64,000 nt of DNA from NCBI GenBank assembly GCA_963761525.1, contig CAVXHG010000008.1, forward strand, positions 558,001 to 622,000, read 5' to 3'. A program made the translations under genes and the position numbers. Below, piece by piece: positions 8,994 through 16,647 of the stretch. This DNA is from BOG-931 sp963761525 (GTDB lineage: Bacteria; Pseudomonadota; Alphaproteobacteria; Rhizobiales; Xanthobacteraceae). The notes below the pieces were generated by a model, which searched no databases, had not been told where the DNA came from, and worked only from the letters and a program-made list of their open reading frames with translations. Position 1 is the stretch's first letter. Each line of letters begins with the position of its first letter.

Positions 8994-9332
8994 GTATGTG
9001 AGATGTTCTCGCGCTGATTGAGCCGAACGGCGCATTTTTTGTTTATTCCTTCCTTGGGTCATGCAGTTTGCGGCGATCCGTCATGTTCGTAACGGGCACG
9101 TGCAGCGGTGGTGCTCCGTTTCTTTTCCCGCAATTCTCGAAACGGTCGTGCGCTCTGCCGATTTGCGCACGCAAGGTAGAGCGAATTTTGCTGCGCATTC
9201 AGGTACTCAGCAGCTTGCTTTGAATAACTCTTATCTATGGGCTCTATTATGTAATTGGAGGAATTAAAAAGAAGCTCAGACGTTCATTAGAGTAATTAAA
9301 AGAATAGATCAGAGAAAATACTTGGCGAATAT

Positions 9333-9361
9333 TTGACACCGCAATCTCACCCCCGATAAGC
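9333..9361 (+). promoter_or_regulatory. Candidate sigma-70 promoter of the TonB receptor gene
   Basis: TTGACA at 9333-9338 is a perfect -35 element; 17 bases later ATAAGC at 9356-9361 is a weak -10. It lies about 70 bases upstream of the receptor start. Confidence 0.4.
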
Positions 9362-9401
9362 AACCGTTATGGGTACTTAAGTCCATGCGGGGCTTGGACT
9401 T

Positions 9402-9416
9402 TTTAGCGTTTCTAAA
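9402..9416 (+). promoter_or_regulatory. Inverted repeat resembling an iron-control element (Irr-type)
   Basis: TTTAG (9402-9406) and CTAAA (9412-9416) form an inverted repeat with a 5-base spacer, with the right arm extended as TTCTAAA. Rhizobial Irr boxes are built from TTTAGAA/TTCTAAA arms, so the right arm fits and the left arm only partly. It is 15 bases before the receptor start, where a repressor could act. Confidence 0.35.
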
Positions 9417-9430
9417 GTTCGGGGGCGAAA

Positions 9431-12007
9431 ATGACGGGGATGAAGGCGCCGCGCACGCTGCGCACTTTCGACAATGGCGTTCTATTTAATGAAGTCTTCG
9501 ACGGCAAAACCGGACGTAAGGTCACTGTCGGTTGCCTTATCGCGGTTGCGTCCATTTCCGGCGCAGAGGCGCAACAGTCACCATTGCCGCCGGTGACGGT
9601 GGATGCGCCGGTCGTGCGCAAGAAGCCTGCCGTAACCAAGCCGACCGCCGAGCAATTGAGCGCGCGCGCGGCGCTACGTGCGGTCCGCGCAAAGCAAGCT
9701 GCGCAAGCTAAGCCAGCAGCGGCAGATGCGAGCAAGCCGCCGGCCGACGGCGATCCCTACGCCGATCCGGCCGCGCCCTACAAAGTGGACCATTTGCAAG
9801 CTTCGGGAAAGTTTCCGGAGCCAATTCTCAACACGCCAAAGACGATCACGGTGCTCAGCAAGGAATTGCTTGAGGATAAAAATGCGACGACATTGAAAGG
9901 GGGCATCCTCAGCACCGCAGGCGTGACGCTCGGCACCGGCGAGGGCGGGAGCGCCTTTGGCGACCGCTTTTTCATTCGCGGCTTCGATGCGCGGAACGAC
10001 GTTTTTATCGACGGTGTCCGCGATTCCGGCGTCAGCGTCCGGGAGAACTTCTTCACCGACCAAGTCGAAATTCTGCGCGGTCCGGCGTCGTCCTTCGCCG
10101 GCCGCGGTACCACGGGCGGCGCGATCAACATTGTAACCAAACAGGCCAATACGGATAAAAGCTTCTACGATATGGATTCGACATTGGGCACCGACGCTAC
10201 CAAGCGCATCGTGCTTGACGTCAATCAGGTCGTGAACCCGGCATTTGCGGTTCGTGCAGGCGGTATGTTCCAGGACGCCGGTGTAGCCGGCCGCGCATAC
10301 ACGACCGATGATCGGGATGGCGCCTTCGTTGCAACTACGTGGAAGCCAACGGATACCGTCAAAGTCACCACCGATTATGTTCACAGCTATCTCGATGGCA
10401 TTCCCGATTTCGGCGTGCCGTACTACAGGCCGGGGTCAACGGGTAGCAGTTCCCAACAGTTCACCACTACGGCAGGCGGTCCTTTTCCTGATTTCGGAGT
10501 CAATCGCAACAACTTCTACGGGTTCGTGAATCGCGATTTCTTCAAAGTTCAGCAGGACCTCGGAACGATTAACGCGGAGTTCCAGATCGCGCCCGATCTC
10601 ACGCTCACCAACAAGGCGCGTGCCTCACAATCGGTCAACAATTACATCGGAACCCTACCGGAATCGCCGATCACCACCGACCCTAATCCGGCGAACTGGA
10701 CCCTGACCGCCAATCCGCAGAGCCGCTATCAGGTCACCGACGTAGTCGCAAATCAAACCGAGGTAACCTATAAATTCGATACCGGCGGATTCAAACATAC
10801 GCTCCTGACCGGCGTCGAACTCGACCGGGAAACGGCATCGATCGATAAATATGCCGGCCTTACATCCGAAGGCGCGGGCGGTGCTTTCACCAGCAGCGGA
10901 TCATTGGCGGGCGTGAATGTTTTCACCCCTGAAGCGACCTTTCTACCGTTCGGGTCGTCGTCCCTTTTGGGCATGCCGACCAAACTCGCAATTGATACTA
11001 CGGCCGTCTATGCGCTTGATACCGTCAATTACAACAACGTCGTGATCCTCAATGGCGGCATTCGGTATGACGATTATCGGATCAACACGTCTGGCTACGG
11101 AACCGTCAACGGTACCAGCACATTTGGCTCACAGGCTGCAGAATTTGGGTTGCCGAACTTTAACTTGGGCCTGACGTATAAACCGTTACCGAACGGCAGC
11201 GTATATGTGGCTTATGCGACGTCGTCCGACCCCGTCGGCTCCGAGTTTGATGGCACCAGTACTGCCTATGGTGGCCTTGCCGCAGTGTTGAACGGTAACC
11301 CGGACCAGATCTTCGGGCCTGAGAAGAACAAGGCAGCTGAACTCGGTACCAAGTGGGAATTGTTCGACCGGCGTCTTTTGGTAACGGGCGCGTTATTCGA
11401 GACCACGAAAGACAACGCGCGCGAAGCCTACAATGTCACCAGTGCCGCAAATGCGAATGCCAATTGTCCCTACCCGGCAGGAACGACGGGCAGTATTTCC
11501 TGCATCACCGCAGGCGCCGCCTACTACGTCCGAGGCATTGATCTCGGTGCGACCGGAAAAATCACCGATAAGTGGAGTGTGTTCGGCGGCCTGACGCTAA
11601 TGCAGTCAAAGGTCACTAAGTCTAATGTGCCAACCATAAACATGCCGCAGCCCTTGTTGTACTCGACCGATGTGGGATTGCCGCTCGCCAACATTGCGCA
11701 TCAATCCTTCAACTTGCTCACCAAGTATCAAGTGACCGACAAGTTGGAGCTCGGTGGACAGGCGACCTACAAATCAAAAATTTATGGAGGCACGCTGTTG
11801 GCCGCGAATGAGGGCACCTCGATTCCGGCTTACTGGCGGTTCGACACCTTTGCCGAATACAAGATCGACAAGCATTGGACGGCGAAGGTCTTCGTCAACA
11901 ACATCTTCAACAAGCTATATTACGACGCTTTGTATCAAAGCAGCACGCCGTTCACGCTGGAGGCGCCTGGTCGCGTTGGGTACTTCGTGCTTTCGGCGCG
12001 GTATTGA
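9431..12007 (+). CDS. TonB-dependent siderophore receptor (Fiu/catecholate-like)
   Basis: Outer-membrane gated channel for ferric siderophores, driven by TonB-ExbBD. The 858-residue protein has an extended signal region ending near SGAEAQQ, a TonB-box-like stretch (PPVTVDAPV), a plug domain (about residues 120-235; NTPKTITVLSKELL, FFIRGFDARNDVFIDGVRD, QVEILRGPASSFAGRGTTGG) and a 22-strand-type barrel closing with an aromatic C-terminus (VLSARY). The following gene encodes a PiuC/YbiX-type hydroxylase, and then exbB-exbD-tonB; this arrangement parallels the enterobacterial fiu-ybiX pair and supports a catecholate-type iron substrate. The exact ligand cannot be read from sequence. Confidence 0.93.
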   Translation: MTGMKAPRTLRTFDNGVLFNEVFDGKTGRKVTVGCLIAVASISGAEAQQSPLPPVTVDAPVVRKKPAVTKPTAEQLSARAALRAVRAKQAAQAKPAAADASKPPADGDPYADPAAPYKVDHLQASGKFPEPILNTPKTITVLSKELLEDKNATTLKGGILSTAGVTLGTGEGGSAFGDRFFIRGFDARNDVFIDGVRDSGVSVRENFFTDQVEILRGPASSFAGRGTTGGAINIVTKQANTDKSFYDMDSTLGTDATKRIVLDVNQVVNPAFAVRAGGMFQDAGVAGRAYTTDDRDGAFVATTWKPTDTVKVTTDYVHSYLDGIPDFGVPYYRPGSTGSSSQQFTTTAGGPFPDFGVNRNNFYGFVNRDFFKVQQDLGTINAEFQIAPDLTLTNKARASQSVNNYIGTLPESPITTDPNPANWTLTANPQSRYQVTDVVANQTEVTYKFDTGGFKHTLLTGVELDRETASIDKYAGLTSEGAGGAFTSSGSLAGVNVFTPEATFLPFGSSSLLGMPTKLAIDTTAVYALDTVNYNNVVILNGGIRYDDYRINTSGYGTVNGTSTFGSQAAEFGLPNFNLGLTYKPLPNGSVYVAYATSSDPVGSEFDGTSTAYGGLAAVLNGNPDQIFGPEKNKAAELGTKWELFDRRLLVTGALFETTKDNAREAYNVTSAANANANCPYPAGTTGSISCITAGAAYYVRGIDLGATGKITDKWSVFGGLTLMQSKVTKSNVPTINMPQPLLYSTDVGLPLANIAHQSFNLLTKYQVTDKLELGGQATYKSKIYGGTLLAANEGTSIPAYWRFDTFAEYKIDKHWTAKVFVNNIFNKLYYDALYQSSTPFTLEAPGRVGYFVLSARY

Positions 12008-12043
12008 CGGTGGATGCTGATAGCGCGTCTCCAATATCCCAAG

Positions 12044-12172
12044 ACGGATGTCTTCACTGACAACATCTTTGACAAACTCTACTGCGATGCTTCTTATCAA
12101 AGTGGAGTTCGCTTCGTGTTTTGCGCTGGTCGGCGCGTCGTCAGTATCAAATTCGAATTAGTATATTTCTAA
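12044..12172 (+). pseudogene. Remnant of a second TonB receptor C-terminus
   Basis: Directly after the receptor stop, the translation TDVFTDNIFDKLYCDASYQS mirrors the last part of the intact receptor (AKVFVNNIFNKLYYDALYQS), continues through a diverged GRRV/GRVG block, and ends at a TAA at 12170-12172. The DNA alignment is clear by eye (for example caacatctt-aacaa versus caacatcttt-gacaa). It is a degenerate copy of only the final barrel strands, so it is either a tandem duplication relic or the scar of a deleted receptor gene. No start codon or plug is present. Confidence 0.75.
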
Positions 12173-12184
12173 AGAAGGAAGTGA

Positions 12185-12868
12185 ATGCTCGTCTGTGTGC
12201 CGAATGTACTCAGCAAAGCCGAAGTGGCGGAGTTCCGCGGCGTTATGGACGAAGCCATGTGGGAGGATGGCCGCGCCACAGCCGGCGGACAGTCTGCGCT
12301 TGTCAAAGACAACGAGCAGTTGCCGCCAGACGGAGATGTATCCAGAAAGCTCGGCACTCGCGTCATAAGGGCGCTCACGGCGAGTCCGCTTTTCATCTCA
12401 GCGGCTATACCGCGCCACATCTTTCCGCCGCTATTCAACCGCTATGCGACCGGCAAACGCTTTGGCGTGCACGTCGATAATGCTGTGCGCGGCGATCATC
12501 TGACCGGTCTACGGATTCGCACCGACCTGTCGGTGACGCTCTTTCTCTCCGAGCCCGACGAATACGATGGCGGCGAATTGGTCGTCGAAGACTATTACGG
12601 ATCGCATGAGGTCAAGTTGCCGGCGGGCGATCTGGTGCTCTATCCAGCTACGAGCCTGCACACGGTGACGCCTATCACGCGTGGGGCGCGCGTTGCTTCG
12701 TTCTTCTGGTTGCAGAGCATGATCCGTGATGGCCATGCCCGCAGCCTGATATTCGATCTCGACAACGCAATTCAGGGATTGGGAAAGCGGCTCGGAAACG
12801 GCGACGCCGAAGTCGTGAGACTGACCGGAATTTATCATAACCTCATCCGTTACTGGGCCGACTTATGA
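12185..12868 (+). CDS. PKHD-type Fe(II)/2-oxoglutarate hydroxylase, PiuC/YbiX family
   Basis: Family of 2-oxoglutarate- and Fe(II)-dependent dioxygenases encoded beside siderophore receptors in many proteobacteria; their substrate is not firmly known, possibly imported siderophores. The 227-residue protein has the metal triad H-x-D in FGVHVDNAVRG and the distal His in TSLHTVTPITRGAR, with the 2-oxoglutarate-binding Arg just after. A strong ribosome site (AAGAAGGA) precedes ATG 12185. Its TGA overlaps the ATG of exbB by four bases, so it is part of the receptor-exbBD-tonB operon. Cytoplasmic, no signal peptide. Confidence 0.92.
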   Translation: MLVCVPNVLSKAEVAEFRGVMDEAMWEDGRATAGGQSALVKDNEQLPPDGDVSRKLGTRVIRALTASPLFISAAIPRHIFPPLFNRYATGKRFGVHVDNAVRGDHLTGLRIRTDLSVTLFLSEPDEYDGGELVVEDYYGSHEVKLPAGDLVLYPATSLHTVTPITRGARVASFFWLQSMIRDGHARSLIFDLDNAIQGLGKRLGNGDAEVVRLTGIYHNLIRYWADL

Positions 12869-13791
12869 AAACATTGTCGCTAGCACTATGCGGCGCCGCC
12901 GTGGCGCTTGCGCTTCTGTCGCTGGGGGCGCCTTCGTTGCGGGCGCAGCAACCCGCGGGAGCGGCGGGACCGCAACGGGCTCCCGCAATACAGGCTGCTC
13001 CTCCTGCGTCGTCGGCTGTGAGTCCCGCGGTTGCGCAACCGCAACCGGCGACGACCGAGTTGTCTGACGCGGATGAAGCTGGAAAGTCCGGCCCCGCGGT
13101 TCAGCGCGAGTTCTCACCCTGGACGATGTTTCTGTCCGCGAATGCAGTGGTCAAGGCGGTCATGCTGGGCCTGGTCTTTGCTTCTCTTGTCACGTGGACA
13201 ATCTTCATCGCCAAGACCATTCAGCTCTCACGGGCACAACGGCTGGTGAAGAATGCTTTAGCGCGAATAGCTGACACGCGGTCGCTGAACGAGGCGCAAG
13301 TAGCATTGGGCTCGAAATCGAACGTCCTGACAGCGCTGTTGACGGCTGCGAGTCAAGAAATCCGGATGTCGGCCGATAGCGGCGTGGAAGGAAGCATCAG
13401 GGAGCGCGCGGCGTCGCGGTTCAGCGAGATCGTTCGCACGGAAGCGCGCGCGGTGCGCTACGGCATGGCCATCATTGCAACGATCGGGGCGACGGCGCCG
13501 TTCGTCGGGCTGTTCGGCACCGTATGGGGCATCATGGACAGCTTCATCGGCATTTCGAACGCGCACACGACCAACCTTGCAGTCGTGGCGCCGGGCATCG
13601 CCGAGGCCTTGCTGGCGACGGCCATTGGCCTCGTTGCGGCCATCCCGGCGGTCATTATTTACAACCACTTTTCGCGTGTGACGAAAAGCTATCTGGAACT
13701 GGTCGGACGCGGCTCCGGTGCGATCGGGCGGTTGTTGTCGCGTGATCTCGACCGCTTCCACGGCCGAATGGTCTCGCGTGCCGCGGAGTAA
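12865..13791 (+). CDS. exbB: ExbB, energy-transducing proton channel subunit (system 1)
   Basis: ExbB/MotA/TolQ-family channel that uses proton motive force to energise TonB. The 308-residue protein has a cleavable-looking signal (ALLSLGAPSLRAQQ), a Pro/Ala-rich periplasmic stretch, then the membrane helix KAVMLGLVFASLVTWTIFIA and the conserved block IGATAPFVGLFGTVWGIMDS followed by APGIAEALLATAIGLVAAIPAV. The signal plus linker make it longer than E. coli ExbB, as in many alphaproteobacteria. It overlaps the hydroxylase by ATGA and is followed by exbD after 3 bases. Confidence 0.95.
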   Translation: MKTLSLALCGAAVALALLSLGAPSLRAQQPAGAAGPQRAPAIQAAPPASSAVSPAVAQPQPATTELSDADEAGKSGPAVQREFSPWTMFLSANAVVKAVMLGLVFASLVTWTIFIAKTIQLSRAQRLVKNALARIADTRSLNEAQVALGSKSNVLTALLTAASQEIRMSADSGVEGSIRERAASRFSEIVRTEARAVRYGMAIIATIGATAPFVGLFGTVWGIMDSFIGISNAHTTNLAVVAPGIAEALLATAIGLVAAIPAVIIYNHFSRVTKSYLELVGRGSGAIGRLLSRDLDRFHGRMVSRAAE

Positions 13792-13794
13792 GCG

Positions 13795-14265
13795 ATGGCT
13801 GTCGTACTCGGCGATCTGGACAGTGACGACGACGATTTTGATGAGGCGCACGATATCAACGTGACGCCGTTCATCGACGTCATGCTGGTGCTGCTCATCA
13901 TCTTTATGGTCGCAGCCCCGCTGTCGACGGTGGATCTGCCGGTCAATCTGCCGATCTCGGCTGCGACGGCGGAGAAAAGGCCGGACAAGCCGACTTACGT
14001 GACGATCAAGTCCGACCTCGCTGTCGCCGTCGGCGAGACGCCGGTGAAGCGTGTCGATCTGGTCCGGTCATTGGATGCAGACGCCAACGGCGGCAAGGAT
14101 CGCCGTATTTTCCTGCGGGCCGATCGTTCGGTGCCATATGGCGAACTGATGGACGTGCTCGAGCGTCTTCGTGTCGGCGGATACCACAAGGTCGCGCTGG
14201 TAGCGCTTGAAGGCGTTCCTGACGACGCAGGACAAGAGAACCCGGCAAGTGCCCAGCCGCATTAA
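13795..14265 (+). CDS. exbD: ExbD, TonB complex subunit (system 1)
   Basis: ExbD partners ExbB in the proton channel; its single helix carries the proton-binding Asp. The 156-residue product shows DINVTPFIDVMLVLLIIFMV, containing that Asp, and a periplasmic domain ending with a GGYHKVALVALEG segment. Complete. It sits 3 bases after exbB and 22 bases before the tonB start used here. Confidence 0.95.
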   Translation: MAVVLGDLDSDDDDFDEAHDINVTPFIDVMLVLLIIFMVAAPLSTVDLPVNLPISAATAEKRPDKPTYVTIKSDLAVAVGETPVKRVDLVRSLDADANGGKDRRIFLRADRSVPYGELMDVLERLRVGGYHKVALVALEGVPDDAGQENPASAQPH

Positions 14266-14287
14266 AGCGGGTGACCGCGTTACGAGT

Positions 14288-15073
14288 ATGGAACAGGAAA
14301 GTCCGTGGCAGTTTTCCCGGGGCGTGTGGATCGCGGCGGCGCTCGGCGCTGTGGCTATCCACGTCGCCTGCGCGGCCCTGGCATTTGGCTTTGCGCAGCC
14401 CGAGGCGGACGACGATCTCGGTGCGCCGGCTATTGAGATCGGCGTTGAACTGATGTCGCCGAAACTCGATCCGGCCAATTTGCCGGTCGGGCCTGATACC
14501 GATGCCTCGGCGCCTTCGCCGGAGGTCGTCGAGCAGAAGGAGAGCCTGGACCCCAACAACCTGCCGAAGGCGCCGGCGACAGATACGGACGATCCCGATC
14601 GGCTGGTTTCTCCGACCAATTCCAAGAAAGTCACCGAAACTCCGAAGACAGTGACGCCCCAGACCAGTCCCTCGGAGGAGTCGCTTTCCACTGAGGCGAC
14701 GGCAATGCCGAGCGTCAACAATGCGACGGAATCACCGCGCTCGGTCGCTCCTTCGCCCGGAACCGGGGAGAGCGCCGTTCGTGAGCGTGTGACCTGGGAA
14801 AAGGAGCTGGTTGCGCATTTCAATAAGTTCAAGCGCTATCCTGCCGACCGCACCACGCAAAGCGCCCAAGTCATGGTCAGCTTCGTCCTGGACCGTGTCG
14901 GCCATATCGTGTCGTCGCAAGTCGTGACGGGTTCCGGTGATCACTCGTTCGACGCTGCTGCTGTCGCGATGTTGCAGCGCGCCGATCCAGTGCCTCCGCC
15001 ACCGCCGCTGGTTGCCGATCAGGGACTGACCTTCACGCTGCCGGTTATCTTCCAGGTCAAATCGCAGCACTGA
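14288..15073 (+). CDS. tonB: TonB energy transducer (system 1)
   Basis: TonB spans from the inner membrane to outer-membrane receptors. The start chosen is ATG 14288 (MEQESPWQFSRGVWIAAALG); the longer frame from 14207 overlaps exbD and adds no family sequence. The 261-residue protein has one N-terminal membrane helix, an acidic Pro/Thr/Ser-rich spacer instead of the E. coli Pro-Lys one, and a C-terminal TonB domain (FNKFKRYPADRT, VSFVLDRVGHIVSSQVVTGS, LPVIFQV). Last gene of the receptor operon. Confidence 0.93.
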   Translation: MEQESPWQFSRGVWIAAALGAVAIHVACAALAFGFAQPEADDDLGAPAIEIGVELMSPKLDPANLPVGPDTDASAPSPEVVEQKESLDPNNLPKAPATDTDDPDRLVSPTNSKKVTETPKTVTPQTSPSEESLSTEATAMPSVNNATESPRSVAPSPGTGESAVRERVTWEKELVAHFNKFKRYPADRTTQSAQVMVSFVLDRVGHIVSSQVVTGSGDHSFDAAAVAMLQRADPVPPPPPLVADQGLTFTLPVIFQVKSQH

Positions 15074-15240
15074 TCGCTTTTTCGGAAGGCAGGCTTGATC
15101 GCGCTTGCTTAGAGCATTTCTAAAATCATACGCCGCCCGCACACCGCACTTATGCACGATTGCAGGGCAAGCGCACGCGCGCCTACGTTCTGCATGCGCT
15201 AAGCTTCGCCAAAAGAAGTATGTGGGGAGGGATTCGGGCA

Positions 15241-15732
15241 ATGAATGACATCATTTCTACCAATGCGTTTTGGACGATCTGGCTTTTCGTCCATCTGATA
15301 CTGGCGCTTGGCCTTATTGGCGCGCTGACTCATCAGGCGATGGCCGTCGCTTTTCCTGTCCGTCAACCGTCGACTGGAATCGTGACGCGGTTTCGCGCGG
15401 TTCCCGCCGCCGGATACACGACCGCGGTGTGTGTGTTGTGGGTGCTTACCTATTTTGTCGGCGCATTCATTTATACGAAGTACCGCATCTACATCCGCAT
15501 CCCGATCGAAGCAGGTCATTATTACAAGACCGGTGGTTTCTTCGATTTCAAGGAACACGTCTCTTCGATCGGCTTGGTTCTGCTGCCGGCCTACTGGTAT
15601 CTGTGGAAGAACGCACAGAACCCGCAATACGATAATGCGCGCAAAGGCGTGACGATCGTCCTCGCGCTGATGTGCTGGTTCCTGTTTATCGTCGGTCACG
15701 TCCTCAACAACACTCGCGGATTTGGATCATGA
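15241..15732 (+). CDS. Unrecognised four-helix membrane protein with paired histidines
   Basis: A 163-residue inner-membrane protein I cannot assign. About four helices are visible: residues 10-30, 58-78, 108-122 and 138-155. Histidines sit at 18 and 31 in helix 1, 106 at the head of helix 3 and 153 in helix 4; two His 13 residues apart in one helix is a pattern seen in b-type cytochromes, so heme binding is possible but unproven. ATG 15241 follows GGGAGGG. The stop overlaps the next gene by ATGA, and a heme c protein lies two genes on, which fits an electron-transfer unit. Confidence 0.75.
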   Translation: MNDIISTNAFWTIWLFVHLILALGLIGALTHQAMAVAFPVRQPSTGIVTRFRAVPAAGYTTAVCVLWVLTYFVGAFIYTKYRIYIRIPIEAGHYYKTGGFFDFKEHVSSIGLVLLPAYWYLWKNAQNPQYDNARKGVTIVLALMCWFLFIVGHVLNNTRGFGS

Positions 15733-16118
15733 GCACAACGGCGCAGTCTTCCTCTTCACTGGCGCGTTCGAGCAAGTTCAAGGCATTCGCTATTGTGTTC
15801 TCGATTGCGGGACCGATTGCCTATTGCGTGATCCAATATCTGAACAAGCCGCTGGTAACGTTTTGGCCGGCAACCGATCGGCTGGTGTGGGGTTTGGAAA
15901 CCGGTCTAGCCGGCCAAGGACCCAACATGCTTTGGTATGGCTGGACGTTGAATGCGCTGATCATAGCGACCGTGCTCGGCATCATCGCCATGTTTTTGCC
16001 AGCACGCGTCGTCGATAAGATCCCGCTGTCGCTCTTATGGATAGTGCCGATCCTTTCGATCCCCTACGTGGTCTATTCGCTGATGTATTGGTGGAATCTC
16101 GCCGCCGGCGTCCACTGA
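15729..16118 (+). CDS. Unrecognised three-helix membrane protein
   Basis: A 129-residue inner-membrane protein of unknown function. Helices are visible at about residues 18-36 (IVFSIAGPIAYCVIQYL), 66-88 (YGWTLNALIIATVLGIIAMF) and 98-118 (LSLLWIVPILSIPYVVYSLM), with a Trp-rich loop between the first two. Start ATG 15729 overlaps the stop of the preceding membrane gene by four bases, so the two products are probably made together and may form one complex. No known motif was seen. Confidence 0.75.
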   Translation: MSTTAQSSSSLARSSKFKAFAIVFSIAGPIAYCVIQYLNKPLVTFWPATDRLVWGLETGLAGQGPNMLWYGWTLNALIIATVLGIIAMFLPARVVDKIPLSLLWIVPILSIPYVVYSLMYWWNLAAGVH

Positions 16119-16136
16119 TGGTTTGATCGGAGACTT

Positions 16137-16156
16137 GAGCGCTATAATTGGCGCTC
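16137..16156 (+). terminator. Hairpin after the paired membrane genes
   Basis: GAGCGC (16137-16142), 8-base loop, GCGCTC (16151-16156), followed by TTCT. The stem is good but the T tract is poor, so it may be a weak terminator or an RNA-stability hairpin. Confidence 0.4.
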
Positions 16157-16200
16157 TTCTCAGTGCTGGCCTGCCGGGATAGGTTGCCGGACGTATGCGT

Positions 16201-16221
16201 CTGCGCCGGTTTTAGGCGCAG
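16201..16221 (+). promoter_or_regulatory. Perfect 7-bp inverted repeat before the CPR-domain gene
   Basis: CTGCGCC (16201-16207), loop of 7, GGCGCAG (16215-16221), 34 bases before ATG 16255. It could be an RNA hairpin in the leader or a protein-binding dyad; nothing decides between them. Confidence 0.35.
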
Positions 16222-16254
16222 CGCCGGGGCAGGGCTTGTCTGGGAAGAGACCGC

Positions 16255-16647
16255 ATGACGCTCGATCGTTTCTGGCTGCGTGTCGCTTTGACCCTCACGT
16301 TTATTCTGGTTCTTCCAACTCTTTCGCTCGCCGGCGGCTCCGGCTTCGGCGAAGACGATTCTGACGACGATAATGGTCCGTCCTATTTCGGCTTCGTTCG
16401 CGAAGTTGATGGTCCTGGCATCGCGGACGCTAAGGTCACGGCGGCCTTGAAGGATCGCGGTGCGCTCGTGACACGCACTGACATCATGGGCGTTTACAAA
16501 ATTCCAGGCTTCGGCAAGGACGTCGATCCGAAGGATATAACGATTTCCTGCGCCAAAGAGGGCTACAAGGAAACCAGCGTGGAGCGCCGTCCCGGCAGCG
16601 ACCCCAAAGATCCGGTTGAGATCGAGTGTTATCTGCAAAAACAGTGA
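16255..16647 (+). CDS. Secreted carboxypeptidase-regulatory-like (CNA_B-type) domain protein
   Basis: A 130-residue exported protein with a signal peptide (FWLRVALTLTFILVLPTLSLAG), an acidic patch (GEDDSDDDNGPS) and a single beta-sandwich of the carboxypeptidase regulatory-like type (VDGPGIADAKVTAALKDRGA, followed by DIMGVYKIPGFG). Such domains bind partners or surfaces rather than catalyse. The same fold opens the next, larger gene, which it overlaps, so the two are likely functional partners in the periplasm. Function unknown. Confidence 0.75.
   Translation: MTLDRFWLRVALTLTFILVLPTLSLAGGSGFGEDDSDDDNGPSYFGFVREVDGPGIADAKVTAALKDRGALVTRTDIMGVYKIPGFGKDVDPKDITISCAKEGYKETSVERRPGSDPKDPVEIECYLQKQ

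Larger units (their letters stand above)
8994..9430. other. 437-base gap without a convincing gene
   Basis: AT-richer than the window average. The only ORF of size (9061-9267, 68 residues) has no recognisable pattern. The 3' part holds a candidate promoter and a palindrome for the downstream receptor gene, listed separately. Confidence 0.6.

Noticed and set aside
9061..9267. Plus-strand ORF of 68 residues in the gap before the TonB receptor
   Set aside because: No ribosome site, no recognisable pattern and composition not like coding DNA.
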